This document shows positions 43,976 to 54,239 of a stretch of DNA of 64,000 nucleotides, piece by piece (position 1 is the first letter of the stretch; each line of letters begins with the position of its first letter). Source of the stretch: Undaria pinnatifida (taxonomy: Eukaryota; Sar; Phaeophyceae; Laminariales; Alariaceae); the NCBI GenBank assembly GCA_012845835.1, contig JABAKD010000017.1, forward strand, positions 3,904,867 to 3,968,866. The letters are read 5' to 3'. The notes beneath the pieces are model-generated. The model was given only the letters and a program-made list of their open reading frames with translations, searched no databases and was not told the DNA's origin. Made by a program: the position numbers and the translations under genes.

Positions 43976-44214
43976 CAAGTAGTGCAGGAGACCGGACAGA
44001 AATCAGCGGAAATATTGACCTGGGTTTCATAAATCAACCGCCGCAAGCAGCGTAAGCCTTCGAGTTAGACACTTTCTCCTCGTAGAGCCCACGAATTACC
44101 GACAACAAGTATAACAACTTGGTGGGGTGGAAGCATACGGCAATAAGGGGCAGCCAGGGGTGGCGGTATTGATAAAATCAACACACGTGTTGCGCCTCCT
44201 CGCGCCACCTCGAA

Positions 44215-44530
44215 TCAGCTACATTCTCCTTGATAGAGAGCCCACAAATGCCTTGCAAGCTAACCAGCTACCTCATTCAACAGGGCTGGCATGCAGAACT
44301 GATCGTCCGGGGAGTATTTGACAGCGCCTGTTGTCCATTAATGCTACCCTGCATCGTGGAACCAACACAAAACTTAGCATCGAAGTCCCAAAGGCGGACG
44401 CGGTCTGGCCCGTTCCACTTTCCATGACAACTCAGCTAAAGTAACTGCGGCCCTGCCTTTTTCACGTGCAGTGCTATCTTCATCGCCTCTTGTGGCTGGC
44501 GCAGGCAGCGTAACAAACAAGTCCATAGCG
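44215..44530 (-). pseudogene. Degenerate copy of the SGNH-like exon
   Basis: On the minus strand EAMKIALHVKKAGPQLL, then a stop and LSWKVERARPRP, and after a frame change TTGAVKYSPDDQFCMPALLN and LARHLWALYQ, align in order with EAVEMALQVHEAGAQFF, KWTKQASARFL, WTIGAVKGSPDDHFCMPGPS and LAKLMWALHE of the intact exon at 44733. Several stops and at least one frame change show that it is dead. It lies in direct orientation, about 500 bp downstream of the intact exon. Confidence 0.75.
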
Positions 44531-44732
44531 GCAGTCCATCCGCGATGGCAGAGGTGCATATATCGAAAATTAGCGCACCGAGTGAGAAATAAACGAAATA
44601 ACTGGTTAGTAAGACCACTCGCGTGCGACCGAAAGGCCACCCTCCTACCTTGGTCTTGATCTTCAATATTATCTATCGTGTGAACACATATTAAGGAGCC
44701 TGAAGCACACGCACTTTGTTCGAGATGTTAAG

Positions 44733-45210
44733 TCACACATTTTTTTCTTCGTGTAGGGCCCACATAAGCTTTGCAAGCAAGACGGCTACCTCATCCGACG
44801 GGCCCGGCATGCAAAAGTGGTCATCCGGCGAACCCTTCACGGCGCCTATAGTCCATTCATACATGCCCTTCATCATGCTTCCCACATCTACATACTTAGC
44901 CCCGGAATCCAAGAAGCGCGCACTGGCTTGTTTTGTCCACTTTCTAACGTCACCGACACCATCGTAACCACTCAGCCAAAAAAACTGCGCCCCTGCCTCG
45001 TGTACTTGGAGCGCCATTTCCACGGCCTCTTTAGGCTCTATCCCCGGAGGGTTACCCCGATTAGCAAAGACTACATCGTACGACGCAAGGTCGTCACTCC
45101 CGTGACTTTTTCGCGCCTCCTCCAGACCTTTGCTGCGGGACTGATCGGAAAAGGTATAGTGCACGACGGCTCCATTCTCGAAGAAAAACTCGGCGTGATC
45201 GTCATTGCAC
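44733..45210 (-). CDS. 3' exon of an SGNH/PC-esterase-like gene
   Basis: Read on the minus strand from an acceptor (TTCGTTGCCGTCGCAG, AG at 45211-45212) to TGA at 44733. It encodes CNDDHAEFFFENGAVVHYTF, YDVVFANRGNPPGIEPKEAV, EMALQVHEAGAQFFWLSGYD and WTIGAVKGSPDDHFCMPGPS, ending with DEVAVLLAKLMWALHEEKNV. The VVFANRG strand and the final D-D-H-x-C-x-P-G with a following D are features of PC-esterase/SGNH acyl-esterase proteins (Cas1p/PMR5-like), where the late D and H belong to the catalytic set. The family assignment is moderate. Upstream exons, with the nucleophile serine, are not found, and fragments of this same exon lie upstream, so the gene may be incomplete. Confidence 0.6.
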
Positions 45211-45265
45211 CTGCGACGGCAACGAAAGAGGAACATCAACGAGCGTTGGCTGTTGCTGTTATTGT

Positions 45266-45395
45266 TTGTGTCTCCTACTTTCCAGCTTTTGGACAGGCCA
45301 TGCTCGTAGAGGCCTTTCCTTCCCCCTCCCTAGTAGGTTTCCGCTTTTTACATCGGGCAGGGGGGCCATTTTTCCCGTTGCTCATCGATTTATAT
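45266..45395 (-). mobile_element. SINE-1, diverged partial copy
   Basis: The plus strand reads TCCTACTTTCCAGCTTTTGG, ACAGGCCATGCTCGTAGAGG, CCTTCCCCCTCCCTAGTAGG, which parallels the tail-side body of SINE-1. The T tail and the tRNA-like head are missing. It lies just upstream of the SGNH-like exon, on the side of its lost 5' part. Confidence 0.55.
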
Positions 45396-45544
45396 CGGAT
45401 GTGTGATGAATAGAAGGTTTGGTACTACGATAGGGTAGTGATTGATATCGGACGATACCCGAACTAATACGATATTGAGAAAAAATAAATCAAGTCGATA
45501 ATATTCCGATAGTCCGCGCCACTCGTCGGGAAAACGCGCAGTGC

Positions 45545-45622
45545 ACTATGGCTCCGTTTTTCGAAGAACCGCTCGGGGTGGTCGTCGACGCACAAGCGAC
45601 AACAAGAAAGAGGAACGGAGGG
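45545..45622 (-). pseudogene. Fragment of the SGNH-like exon start, copy A
   Basis: CTCCGTTTTTCGAAGAACCG, CTCGGGGTGGTCGTCGACGC and AACAAGAAAGAGGAAC match 45168-45233 with substitutions. On the minus strand it reads CVDDHPERFFEKRS, parallel to CNDDHAEFFFENGA. Confidence 0.65.
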
Positions 45623-45837
45623 GAGCTTTTGTACGTGCTGCGATAGGAGGAACCAGGGGTGTCACGTTTGGGACCGTTTTCTGCGGTGGCTTGGGGTCAT
45701 TCGTGCAAGTGCCCCCCTGTTCCTTCGCATTATCAATCTTTGGGGCTGTTTTAATCTTGAGGCATGAATCCATAATGGAATGTCTAGTTATACTGCGCCG
45801 AACCAATCGCATAAAGTACATTTATATGTGAGCTACG

Positions 45838-45962
45838 AAGTCACTCGTGCGAGTGCCTCAGACCCGAGAGAGAAAATGGAGGTACATTACAACATCATCA
45901 TAACATCATCATAACACCGTCGTAACATCCCCCCTACTAATACCGTAGCCTTGGTCAGAGGT
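45838..45962 (+). repeat. Dispersed repeat R1, copy 2
   Basis: CACTCGTGCGAGTGCCTCAG, ACATCATCATAACATCATCA and ATACCGTAGCCTTGGTCAG occur in the same order as in the other copies. Confidence 0.75.
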
Positions 45963-46047
45963 AGCGCGATTAGGCCATAATATTTCTGACGGACGGGCTA
46001 GTGGGCTCAGAACAAAAAACTACCCAACACATTTTTCATGGTGTGCT

Positions 46048-46125
46048 TTCCGAAACCGGCTCCGTTCTCGAACAAAAAACTCGTCGTAATCCTCATTGAA
46101 GTTGCAGTACCAGTAAAAAAGGAAC
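46048..46125 (-). pseudogene. Fragment of the SGNH-like exon start, copy B
   Basis: The minus strand reads FNEDYDEFFV, corresponding to CNDDHAEFFF, and the DNA words CTCCGTTCTCGAACAAAAAA and CTCGTCGTAATCCTCATTG parallel the intact exon. Confidence 0.55.
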
Positions 46126-46667
46126 TGAGGAAGTTTCTGGCTTAGGATCATCAGAACGTGCTATGTATACCATGATAGGGGTAGCATATGCTGGCCGACA
46201 TGGGACTCATGCTGCTGTAGAGGTCTACCCATGTTTTTTCTGGGGCTCCTAGTTTCTGATATGTATTTTTCCCCCGCAAGAACTGATCTTGAGAAAAACG
46301 AAAAGTGCATCCCGATGAACGATCTCATGTTGTAATAGGGATACCTGAATATGGCAATAATGCGAACAAAATGACGTTCCGACGACTTCGGGTTAACCCC
46401 TTTGTAACTGGAAACCCGTTTTTGGGGACAAAATTACTTGGCTTTAGTACAGGGAGGGATTCGGGGGCTCGAAAAGGGTTAAGGAGGGTTAGGGCAGACC
46501 GTTACTCAGAAAACGTTTTAGCCAAAAAGCGCTGCCTCTCGCGTAGCACGCGTCATAAATAAAAGTGATTGGAGCTCCCGAAGAAAACAACTGCTACCCA
46601 ATGTCGCTGGAATGCCGTTGGCGTTTTGAGTCCGATAATGTGAATCTAGTGTTCACTTCGCCTCCCA

Positions 46668-46745
46668 CCCCGACAAAAAACTGAGCGCGACCTTCGTTTC
46701 GCCTCCAACAACGAAAAAGGGGAACAGAGGCGAGCGTTGCCTTCT
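46668..46745 (-). pseudogene. Fragment of the SGNH-like exon start, copy C
   Basis: The minus strand reads VPLFRCWRRNEGRAQFFVGV, parallel to MFLFRCRRRCNDDHAEFFFE. It lies within an 86-codon frame (46594-46854) that otherwise has no recognised sequence. Confidence 0.55.
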
Positions 46746-47827
46746 GATAAAGTGGAAGTTGGTGCCCCTTCCCTAAATCGTGAAACGACAGGGGTATCAC
46801 GTTGTGGTCAGTATAATTCAGACTGAAAGGTTCCTCAACTGCGGAATCAGCCAATATCGTTGGAATACCGTTTGCGGTTTACAACAGCCTCCCTACTTTC
46901 CTAGGCAATGGGATTGTTCATCGTGTTGCGCTTCCAGGTCTTCTCCAAAGCAATTTTTGGGCGATGTATAAAGATTCTCACTTGTGGAGCCTAAAAAATA
47001 TCAGAGATGCACCCGCTCTTGTAGCATGGGGTTGCTTGCGGCATCATCCCTTACTCACTTGCATGTGTACCCCTTTTCCACGCATCCGTGCTGCAGAAGA
47101 AGGGCCGAGTTCCAACACGTGCGGCACTGCATATCTCCAGAGACAGTATGAGGAGCGTTTATATCTTCGTAAGATATAGTCTTCGACGTAAGCGCCCCCT
47201 GAAACATGCACATCATGCCCTCGACAACCTGGAATAGAACAGAGACCATCGTACTCAAGAACGCGTGTTGGCCACCCTCAACCATACGAAATAGGCAATC
47301 ATCGTAAACGGCAATAAACACATAAAAAAAGGCATGCACCGGCATTTGGAGGCAGTGTACATGTATTATATACCACGTGCCCTGGATTCAAGGTGAAAGC
47401 GGAAGCACAATGAAATGTACTGCGATCGAGTTACTTCTTGACCAAAGTACTTATGCTTGATGGGGCTCCCCACCTACGCGGGGAACCGCACGATATCATT
47501 GGAATACTACTGTATTTGCGCTTTACAGCGTCACTCGTTGCTTGTCTACAGTATTAACAGGACATAATATCGTATGTCGAGTTGCTCTTTCATTTCTTCT
47601 CAAGATCAGTGCCTAGGTGATGCGGAGAACTCGTCAAGTGAGGGTCCTCGAAACGTTTTGGCGCACACCCCGCTATCGTAGCATGTGCGGCACACCGCAA
47701 GATCACAATCAAGCATTTGCCTGGACGTCACCATGTGCGCGTTTGGGGCGTGTAGCATACTGTAGCATACTGTAAGATACCATGCGCCGACCAAAGATAC
47801 GGTACGGAGGTCTTGATTGTTTTTTGC

Positions 47828-47938
47828 TGTCGCTCGGGGTCACTCGCGCGAGCGGCTCAAACCCGGGAGTAAAAAAGGTGGTATATCATAACATCATGAC
47901 ATCCTTGTAACATACCCCCTACCCCAGCCTTGGTCCGC
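47828..47938 (+). repeat. Dispersed repeat R1, copy 3
   Basis: GTCACTCGCGCGAGCGGCTC, AAACCCGGGAGTAAAAAAGG, then CATAACATCATGACATCC and CCCCTACCCCAGCCTTGGTC. Confidence 0.75.
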
Positions 47939-48751
47939 CATGGGCCACTGTTTGAACGCTTCAACTGTAGGGTGGACCTCCGTACAAGCCACAGACCCGG
48001 TGGTACGTGCATTACAGCATGCACCTACCAATTGTATTGTGTCGCTAAGACATGTTCGGCATCGATTTTATGGCCTGCTTTCGCTCATGCCCGGGTTTAG
48101 TGCGTGCTCCTCTTCTTCTCCGGGGCTGATAGCCTCAATTCCCTTTGGCTGATCGTTCGCACCAAATAAGGAGAAATACATGTGTTGTCGCAGGCGTATG
48201 TGATGCGCGCTGCCATTGGGGACAATCGCCGTGCAAACTATGTCTGCCCAGCTAAAGCGCGGACAAGATCTCCACATCGTACCAGGGTGCACGCTGTTTC
48301 CCACCCCTCTTACAATGGCAACACGCCTGCCCCCGCGCAATGATCGATTTCACATTAACCTCACCCTTTGGATATTCGAGAATCTAGTGAACCCCGGTAC
48401 ACATTGTGCTAGCATGGTGACGTGATGTACTGCCACACCGTTGTTCGCATCGCGTTTTTCAGCCGTGCAGTTGGCATGTGGCAGCCACACATAACAACAA
48501 AGAAGAGGAACATGTGTGTAGGCCCAACATACGGTAGGGGGAGCAACCCCATTCTCCCTGCTGGGTGTAGGTAATAAGCTCCAGCGTCCGTATACATCAC
48601 TTGAAAAAAGCGAGTGTACTAAGAAACGTTTACATGACGGTGTAGGCTGCGACACAAATAACTAAAGATTGCGTATACGACTTGCAAACAAATACTGTAG
48701 GGTGGACATTAAATAATGGTGTATGTCGAGGCTCTGTTTCTGTGATAAGAG

Positions 48752-48960
48752 ATGGAGAGGTGTCTCCGATGCACACTTGTGAAGGAAGAGAAAATAGTTG
48801 TTAAATGGCGCATTAGTCGCCAAATTCGGAGACGAAAGAGCGTGATCACGTGGACGTGGTCTTCACCTGGTCATCATGGGACAATATCGTCCTACAGCAA
48901 CGTTCCCTGGTACTTCGGTTGTAAGCTAGTTACCCTGCAACACGAACAACTTCTGGCAGA
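48752..48960 (+). CDS. Possible exon ending at a strong donor (weak candidate)
   Basis: An open frame (MERCLRCTLVKEEKIVVKWR ... YSNVPWYFGCKLVTLQHEQL LAE) runs to GCAGAG|GTAAGT at 48961, a consensus donor. The residue mix is plausible but no homologous family or partner exon is recognised. Frames on the same strand compete. Confidence 0.2.
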
Positions 48961-49999
48961 GGTAAGTTGACTGCACACTTCATACCGAAATGGCTACAAG
49001 GAGCACACTCGAGCCTCGCAGAAAAATGCTTTCAATGTCCGGAAATACGATACTCGGTGTACGCATGTGAAGTGAGTTGCGCATTGACGGAAAAACACAA
49101 AGATCCCAACGATTAAAATTCAGTAGCGCCCCTCCCCTTCATGAGCAGGCAGTAGCTAGAGGAAACTGACACTTAGACAGTTAAAATATTAATTAAACAA
49201 CATGTTCAGTATTGTGTAAAACCAGCGACAATATGGGTGCGGTCATGCCACGCAGAGAACCAAAACACTTGTAATGAGACAATATGTTCAGTCCTGTCCA
49301 AAATTAGTATGCGCGTACGTTGGCGATACTGGCAGTTCATGATTATATGAGCAACATGGATACACCCGTATTGCTACTGTTCTAGCACAGGATTTAATGA
49401 ACTGTGAGATTTTATTTGTATTCACTGAGTAACAGGCTCCTCTAGCTGCTGACATCAAGGAGACGTATTGAACTACGAATGTTGGTAACTATATTTTTCT
49501 GTTGATGTGCGATCACTTCGCATTGACTAAGTACATGTAGATGCTAACGTTCAAACTCCAACAGGACAGTCGCCCCAGAGATCCTGAGCCGCCGACATGA
49601 GAGGCCCTAAACGTGCGCCCAGCACCATGGTCTTGATCTATAGACGCGTGCGACGATAAAGTGGTAGCAACTTTCGATCATAATCTTCCTGGCTGAAGGA
49701 GCTACCCAATATCGTTTTGTTTTACTGTATTATTCGTTGCGTGTCTAGGTCATCGCATTCTTCACCGGGCTAAGTCTATACTACTTTTCAAAGTCAATTG
49801 TAAGATGATGTATAGATCTAGAGTTCCCCTAAAGACGAGACTGAGGTAACAGGGGTGCGCTCCTGCGGTAGCCTTGATCTATGTGCAAGCCCACCTGACG
49901 AAGATGGGAGTTGCCATACATCAACACCTTGAAATTTGGCGGAAGTGCTCTTCCCGCCATCGCCGACCGCGTGGTAGTCGTGCACAACCCTTGAGCTGC

Positions 50000-50610
50000 A
50001 GCCTGAGGTACCCATGTTGGGTATTCTACACCGTCTTGGCTCGGGCAATAATACCTGCTTCATTGGAGCACCAAAGAGATAAAAGTATATTTGACAGTTT
50101 ATCGAAATATCATAGCTTTCATTTATATTTGTTTCATCTTCATCAGTGCCACTCACGGTTCAAAACTTTCGCAGGGCCGCTTACACAGACGAATGCTACG
50201 ATAGAGGTAGCACTTGTTGACTTTTTTTTTCTGGATGACGGGGCCTCTTAGCCCCAAACCGTCGGAAAGAAAACGGCCATTTTTTGTCATGATTTTCGTT
50301 TTGTGCCTCGGCCATTTAATTTCTTTTTATCCAGTGCAGTAGCGGTTTGATTTTTCTCCAAATCAGATTTTGGGAGATCCAAAATTTGAGGAGCCTTGAA
50401 AAAAAACGGTGCACCTCTAGTGTAGAACGCGTCCACAATGAGAAACCCTGCTCCCCAATCGTGTGGTTTCAAAGGGTAAGCACCAGCAATAGTCACGATC
50501 TAGCGCACTCGTCTAGAAGGACCGGCCAACGGCAGCCTGAGGTGCACGAAAATCGGGTATGATACACCGTCTTGGCTCGAGCAATAGTATATACCTGCTC
50601 GTAAAACGCG
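50000..50610 (+). repeat. Diverged direct duplication around MITE-A
   Basis: GGGTATTCTACACCGTCTTG with GCTCGGGCAATAATACCTGC (about 50017-50058) recurs as GGGTATGATACACCGTCTTG with GCTCGAGCAATAGTATATAC (about 50556-50598). The MITE at 50199 lies between the copies. Confidence 0.65.
50199..50422. mobile_element. MITE-A, copy 2 (TA-flanked)
   Basis: The ends CGATAGAGGTAGCACTTG and CGGTGCACCTCTAGTG enclose 224 bp, with TA at 50197-50198 and 50423-50424. The interior shares CCAAACCGTCGGAAA and TTTCTCCAAATCAGATTTT with the copy at 23586. Confidence 0.8.
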
Positions 50611-51068
50611 GATGCAGTCTTGACGGCGTGTTTTCAAAGGCTCTCCCATCATGTACTCGAACCACCACCATGGAAAACTGTATCGTTCAGCTGGTAACCA
50701 TTGTGACACAGCACGGACGTCACGGAGGCTACAAGCAGCACATACCCTAATACGTACTACAATGGGCGGAGCACTGCTTGGGGAAAGCGTCTCTGGCCGA
50801 CGGCGTTCCTTAGTAGAGGAATCGCTACTCAACACCTTTACAATCCACTAAGGGTATACAACACCATTCGTTACAGATCTAGGCAATGAAAATATTCACC
50901 GGGATGCACTTTTACATATTTTCAAGGTAAGCATTTGGGGTAATGTGTATACCTCCCCATCTGCGGAGTCCCAGAAAACCTAGGTGTGCCCATACCGTTG
51001 CGTGTGTCTGTACGTGACAGCACGGACCTCACGGTGGCCACAATCAGCGACACTTTCGTCCTATTTTC

Positions 51069-51326
51069 TCACCTCCCCTTGATCGTAGCGCAGGTGCAAT
51101 CGTACGCGGGGTCGACGGGAGTATCATCAGCCCACTCCGATGACTTGCCCGTGCACGATAACGGCAACAGTTCATCTATGGTGCACGGGAGCTCGAATGG
51201 TGGTTGCAGGTCGGCATCGCCCGCCGCCGTTGGATCGTGTTGGATTCGTGTGGAAGGGCCATCCCCTGAGCAGGCGCTCCACAGGGAAAAGCCCGTTGCG
51301 AGGACGAACTTCAGCCGTACCGTCAT
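51069..51326 (-). CDS. Possible small secreted protein or exon (weak candidate)
   Basis: 85 codons: MTVRLKFVLATGFSLWSACS resembles a signal peptide with cleavage near ACS-G, and the remainder is acidic with four further cysteines (PFELPCTIDELLPLSCTGK, PAYDCTCATIKGR). CTCCCTCCAG just before ATTATG also looks like a splice acceptor, in which case the frame would be an internal or last exon. There is no family match. Confidence 0.3.
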   Translation of the reverse strand: MTVRLKFVLATGFSLWSACSGDGPSTRIQHDPTAAGDADLQPPFELPCTIDELLPLSCTGKSSEWADDTPVDPAYDCTCATIKGR

Positions 51327-52575
51327 AATCTGGAGGGAGAAATAATATGGTTAGGGAGATCGGACCATGGCAAGATTCCCCCTCTATTACCACACCGCTG
51401 AATAGGTGTGCAGGACAAGTTACGGAAGTCTAGGACACTTGCGTGGCGCGCTTGTGGTTCCAGAAATACGGGAAAATACATCTTTATATTTTATCCAACA
51501 CACCACATGATACTTTTCACTTTATACCGGCACACAACCCTAGCTGTAACCATAACCCAACGCGGACCCTGCCCTTGTCCAAGAGGATTTGGTGCCGAAA
51601 GGGGTCCGGCGTTTTACGGGGCGTGTTTGACGTGCTACGACAGTAAACACAAACTCTGTTGTGGCGCTAACATTCAAGAACACTATTATTCAAAAACCTA
51701 GACGAACAAAAAACGGGGGCCCGGGGGAAGGCGAATTTCAACCTAAATCCTACCAGGTACATAGAACCTTTTGAATAAGGAGGGGAAGGGGATATGGAGT
51801 CCGACTCGACCGCCTTCACATTTAGGACTAGTGCGAGAAACACTTACTTCCCTTCTCAACATTCAAGTGTCCAGGCTGCCTTATGGTGTGATATTTTTAT
51901 ACTTAGCCCCGCGGAGGAAGGAGAGAACGGGGGCTTAAGAAAACTGCGGGCATGAAATGTCTTTCCCTCTGAGATTTTCAAGCGATGCTTCAAAAATCGA
52001 ACACCCACTGATATGCGGCGTGCAGGTTACCTTCGACCGTCAGGTACGAATCCATGCTGGAAATGACGCTGATTCGACTATTCTATGCTTCGCGTTGGTC
52101 GGCGGCTGATTGCTTGCATCTGAGTAGATCGTTCGTGTTTGCTATTACTGCATGCAGTGTCCTGGAAGCATCGTTTCTCAACATTACTTCACATCAAAAA
52201 GCGTCCCACTGGTCCTGTTAAAAGCCCTCCCGTTGGTATCCATTATCCAACCGGTTGTATTTAGTATTCATGCCCGTCCCCGCAAACATCAGGTAGCCTC
52301 TAAGACAACCTGTTTCTGCTTTGTTAAACCTTTCTTTGTGAACCACGGCAATCGTCGACCAACGATACACGATTGCGAGGGTGAAATCATGCGAATCCTG
52401 GTGCACGTTGAAATTTGAATTACAAAGCGCACATACACACTACGCACCAGTGTTACAACCAGGCGGCCGATCTCAAACTATGAACCATGTTGGCACGCAC
52501 TGTTAATAATCATACTCGCTCCCCCGCCTTCGTTATGTCCTTCCTGTTTCTTCTCCTCTCCCGCAGTTTGTAAAT

Positions 52576-52659
52576 TGTCAAGGAATTAGTGGGGTATTAG
52601 TCCGTTTGACCACTTGCAAAAGGTTAAGCAATAGCTTACCCAAACTAAGCCTTTTAACA
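52576..52659 (-). repeat. TRIM-1 LTR A
   Basis: 84 bp, TGTCAAGG...CTTTTAACA on the plus strand, with CTCTCCCCCCC (polypurine tract on the minus strand) adjoining at 52660. Confidence 0.85.
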
Positions 52660-52862
52660 CTCTCCCCCCCTGAAACGGCGGGATAGCAGGTCGGCCGGAT
52701 AGACGGGCGGACCTGTCAATATCCAAGCCGTTTCATTCCCTGGGGTACCAGGGAGAGTATTTTCAAGTTCGACATGGGGAAAGTCAGAAAAAGTTTATTC
52801 AAGGCGGATGTGGGTTTTGAACCAACAACCCAAGAAACCCATGGTCTGTCGACGACGCCATT

Positions 52863-52948
52863 TGTTGGACTTAGTAGTGGGGTCGTTAGTCCGTTTGACC
52901 ACTCGCAATAGGTTAACCGATAGCTTACCCAGACTGAGCCTTATAACA
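52863..52948 (-). repeat. TRIM-1 LTR B (shared middle LTR)
   Basis: 86 bp. It serves as 3' LTR for the right unit and 5' LTR for the left one. The polypurine tract (ATCCCCCCC on the plus strand) adjoins at 52949 and a primer-site copy lies to the left. Confidence 0.85.
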
Positions 52949-53129
52949 ATCCCCCCCTGAAACGGCGGGATAACAGGTCGGCCGGATATACGGGCGGACC
53001 TTGCAATATCCAAGCCGTTTCATTCCCTGGGGTACCAGGGAGAGTATTTTTCAAGTTCAACACGGGGCAAATCTGAAAAGTTTATTATTGTGGATGGTGG
53101 GTATCGAACCCACGACCCAAAAACCCATG

Positions 53130-53147
53130 GTCCTGCCGACGACGCCA
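53130..53147 (-). promoter_or_regulatory. TRIM-1 primer-binding site, tRNA-Ser type
   Basis: On the minus strand TGGCGTCGTCGGCAGGAC starts two bases after the LTR end. Its complement, GTCCTGCCGACGACGCCA, has the form of a tRNA-Ser 3' end including CCA. It is repeated less perfectly after LTR B and exactly at 55395-55412. Confidence 0.7.
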
Positions 53148-53149
53148 TT

Positions 53150-53234
53150 TGTTGAGAAATTAGTGGGGGTATTAGTCCGTTTGACCACTTGCAAAAGGTT
53201 AACCAATAGCTTACCCAAACAAAGCCTTATAACA
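53150..53234 (-). repeat. TRIM-1 LTR C (5' LTR of the dimer)
   Basis: 85 bp, TGTTGAGAAATTAG...CCTTATAACA on the plus strand, flanked outside by AAAT. Confidence 0.85.
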
Positions 53235-54024
53235 AAATTGTGTCTATTAATAGTTCGCTGGCTTGTGTTCTGTGTTATGCGTGTCGTACCTAGCACGTTT
53301 GGCATTGCATCCACACATTTCCCTGTATACGTATAATATACTGCATCCTTACTTGTTATCTACAGGCTGGTTCACGCGTAAAAAAACAAACAGTTTTCGC
53401 ATTCCCCGGCATATGCCCACGCTGCTTTTTCGGTTCAGACCGGGAAATTTTGCACTCGTCTTCTATGTGACATTGCGAAGATATCACCTTTCGTTATAAT
53501 CATTTTGTGTTTGGTTTTTCGTCAGTTAAGATTGTTTGGAAATTGTGGCCCACCTTAGACCAAAGCTTTAGGGCGAAAAAAAAGAAACATACCCTTCCCC
53601 CTCCGGAGGTCAGGCCTTGGGATGGACATGTAGAACACGTGTGCAAAATTTCAAGGTCTATCTCTCAGAAACGGCGTGGACATTTGATACGTTATCTCTT
53701 TCAAATTACTTGGTTTTAGTGTAGGATTCAGTTTTTTCGCAAGATTCTGCTTAAATGTTGAGCAGGTCTTCGATTTTTTGCGCGGGAAGTTCTACAGACA
53801 CGCCTTGGAGTACCTCCAACCGGTTCGTGCAAAAAAGCGGTGCTTTTTTTTTCTCGCCTACGCTTAGAAAAAAGTCTGAATATTATTGAAGAATATGAAG
53901 GCCTGTGTCATTGGTCGATACGAGTTTTTGTTCTTAGAGACAGTCCGAGGCCACTAAAAATAGAACTGGCCATGTCACCCTCTTACCCTCGTCCATTGGT
54001 CATGGGGGTCAGTATGACCCCAAA

Positions 54025-54208
54025 TACAGTAGGTGGCCCTATATAGTGCGGGTATGTGTTACAAAAATTTACCCGCACTATACCGTGCACCCGCACTATA
54101 TAAAAACCGGCCACTATATAGGGGTCTATATTGTGTCAAACGATTTCACCCGCACAATATCGGATACCCGCACTATATGACCCGCACTAAATAGGGCCAC
54201 CTACTGTA
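54025..54208. mobile_element. MITE-B, TA-flanked with CAGT ends
   Basis: The inverted ends TACAGTAGGTGGCCCTATAT... and its complement ...AGGGCCACCTACTGTA extend for nearly 30 bp with one mismatch. Taking TA as the duplication, the element starts CAGTAGGTGG. CAGT at the tips with a TA duplication is typical of Tc1/mariner-derived MITEs. The interior repeats ACCCGCACTATA at least five times in both directions. It cannot encode a protein. Confidence 0.85.
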
Positions 54209-54239
54209 CAACGTATTCACCCTGTGACTGCATATATAT

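Larger units (their letters stand above)
46860..52570. other. Long stretch without a recognised gene
   Basis: Only repeats R1 and MITE-A, a local duplication and two weak coding candidates (48752-48960 and 51069-51326, listed separately) were found. The remainder shows no family motif on either strand. Confidence 0.4.
52576..53234 (-). mobile_element. TRIM-1 dimer: three LTRs, two internal regions
   Basis: On the minus strand the order is LTR (53150-53234), internal, LTR (52863-52948), internal, LTR (52576-52659). LTRs are 84-86 bp, begin TGTTA and end TTCTCAACA or TTGACA. Each internal region is only about 200 bp and carries a primer site complementary to a tRNA-Ser 3' end, a T-arm-like hairpin and a polypurine tract (AGGGGGGA) next to the 3' LTR. 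There is no coding capacity. AAAT flanks both ends (4-bp duplication). This is the layout of terminal-repeat retrotransposons in miniature, but unusually small. Confidence 0.85.

Noticed and set aside
42776-44030. Open frames of 123 and 213 codons with GSFH, EAST or KLPWKLPRK repeats
   Set aside because: They follow from a self-complementary 12-bp minisatellite that keeps most frames open on both strands.
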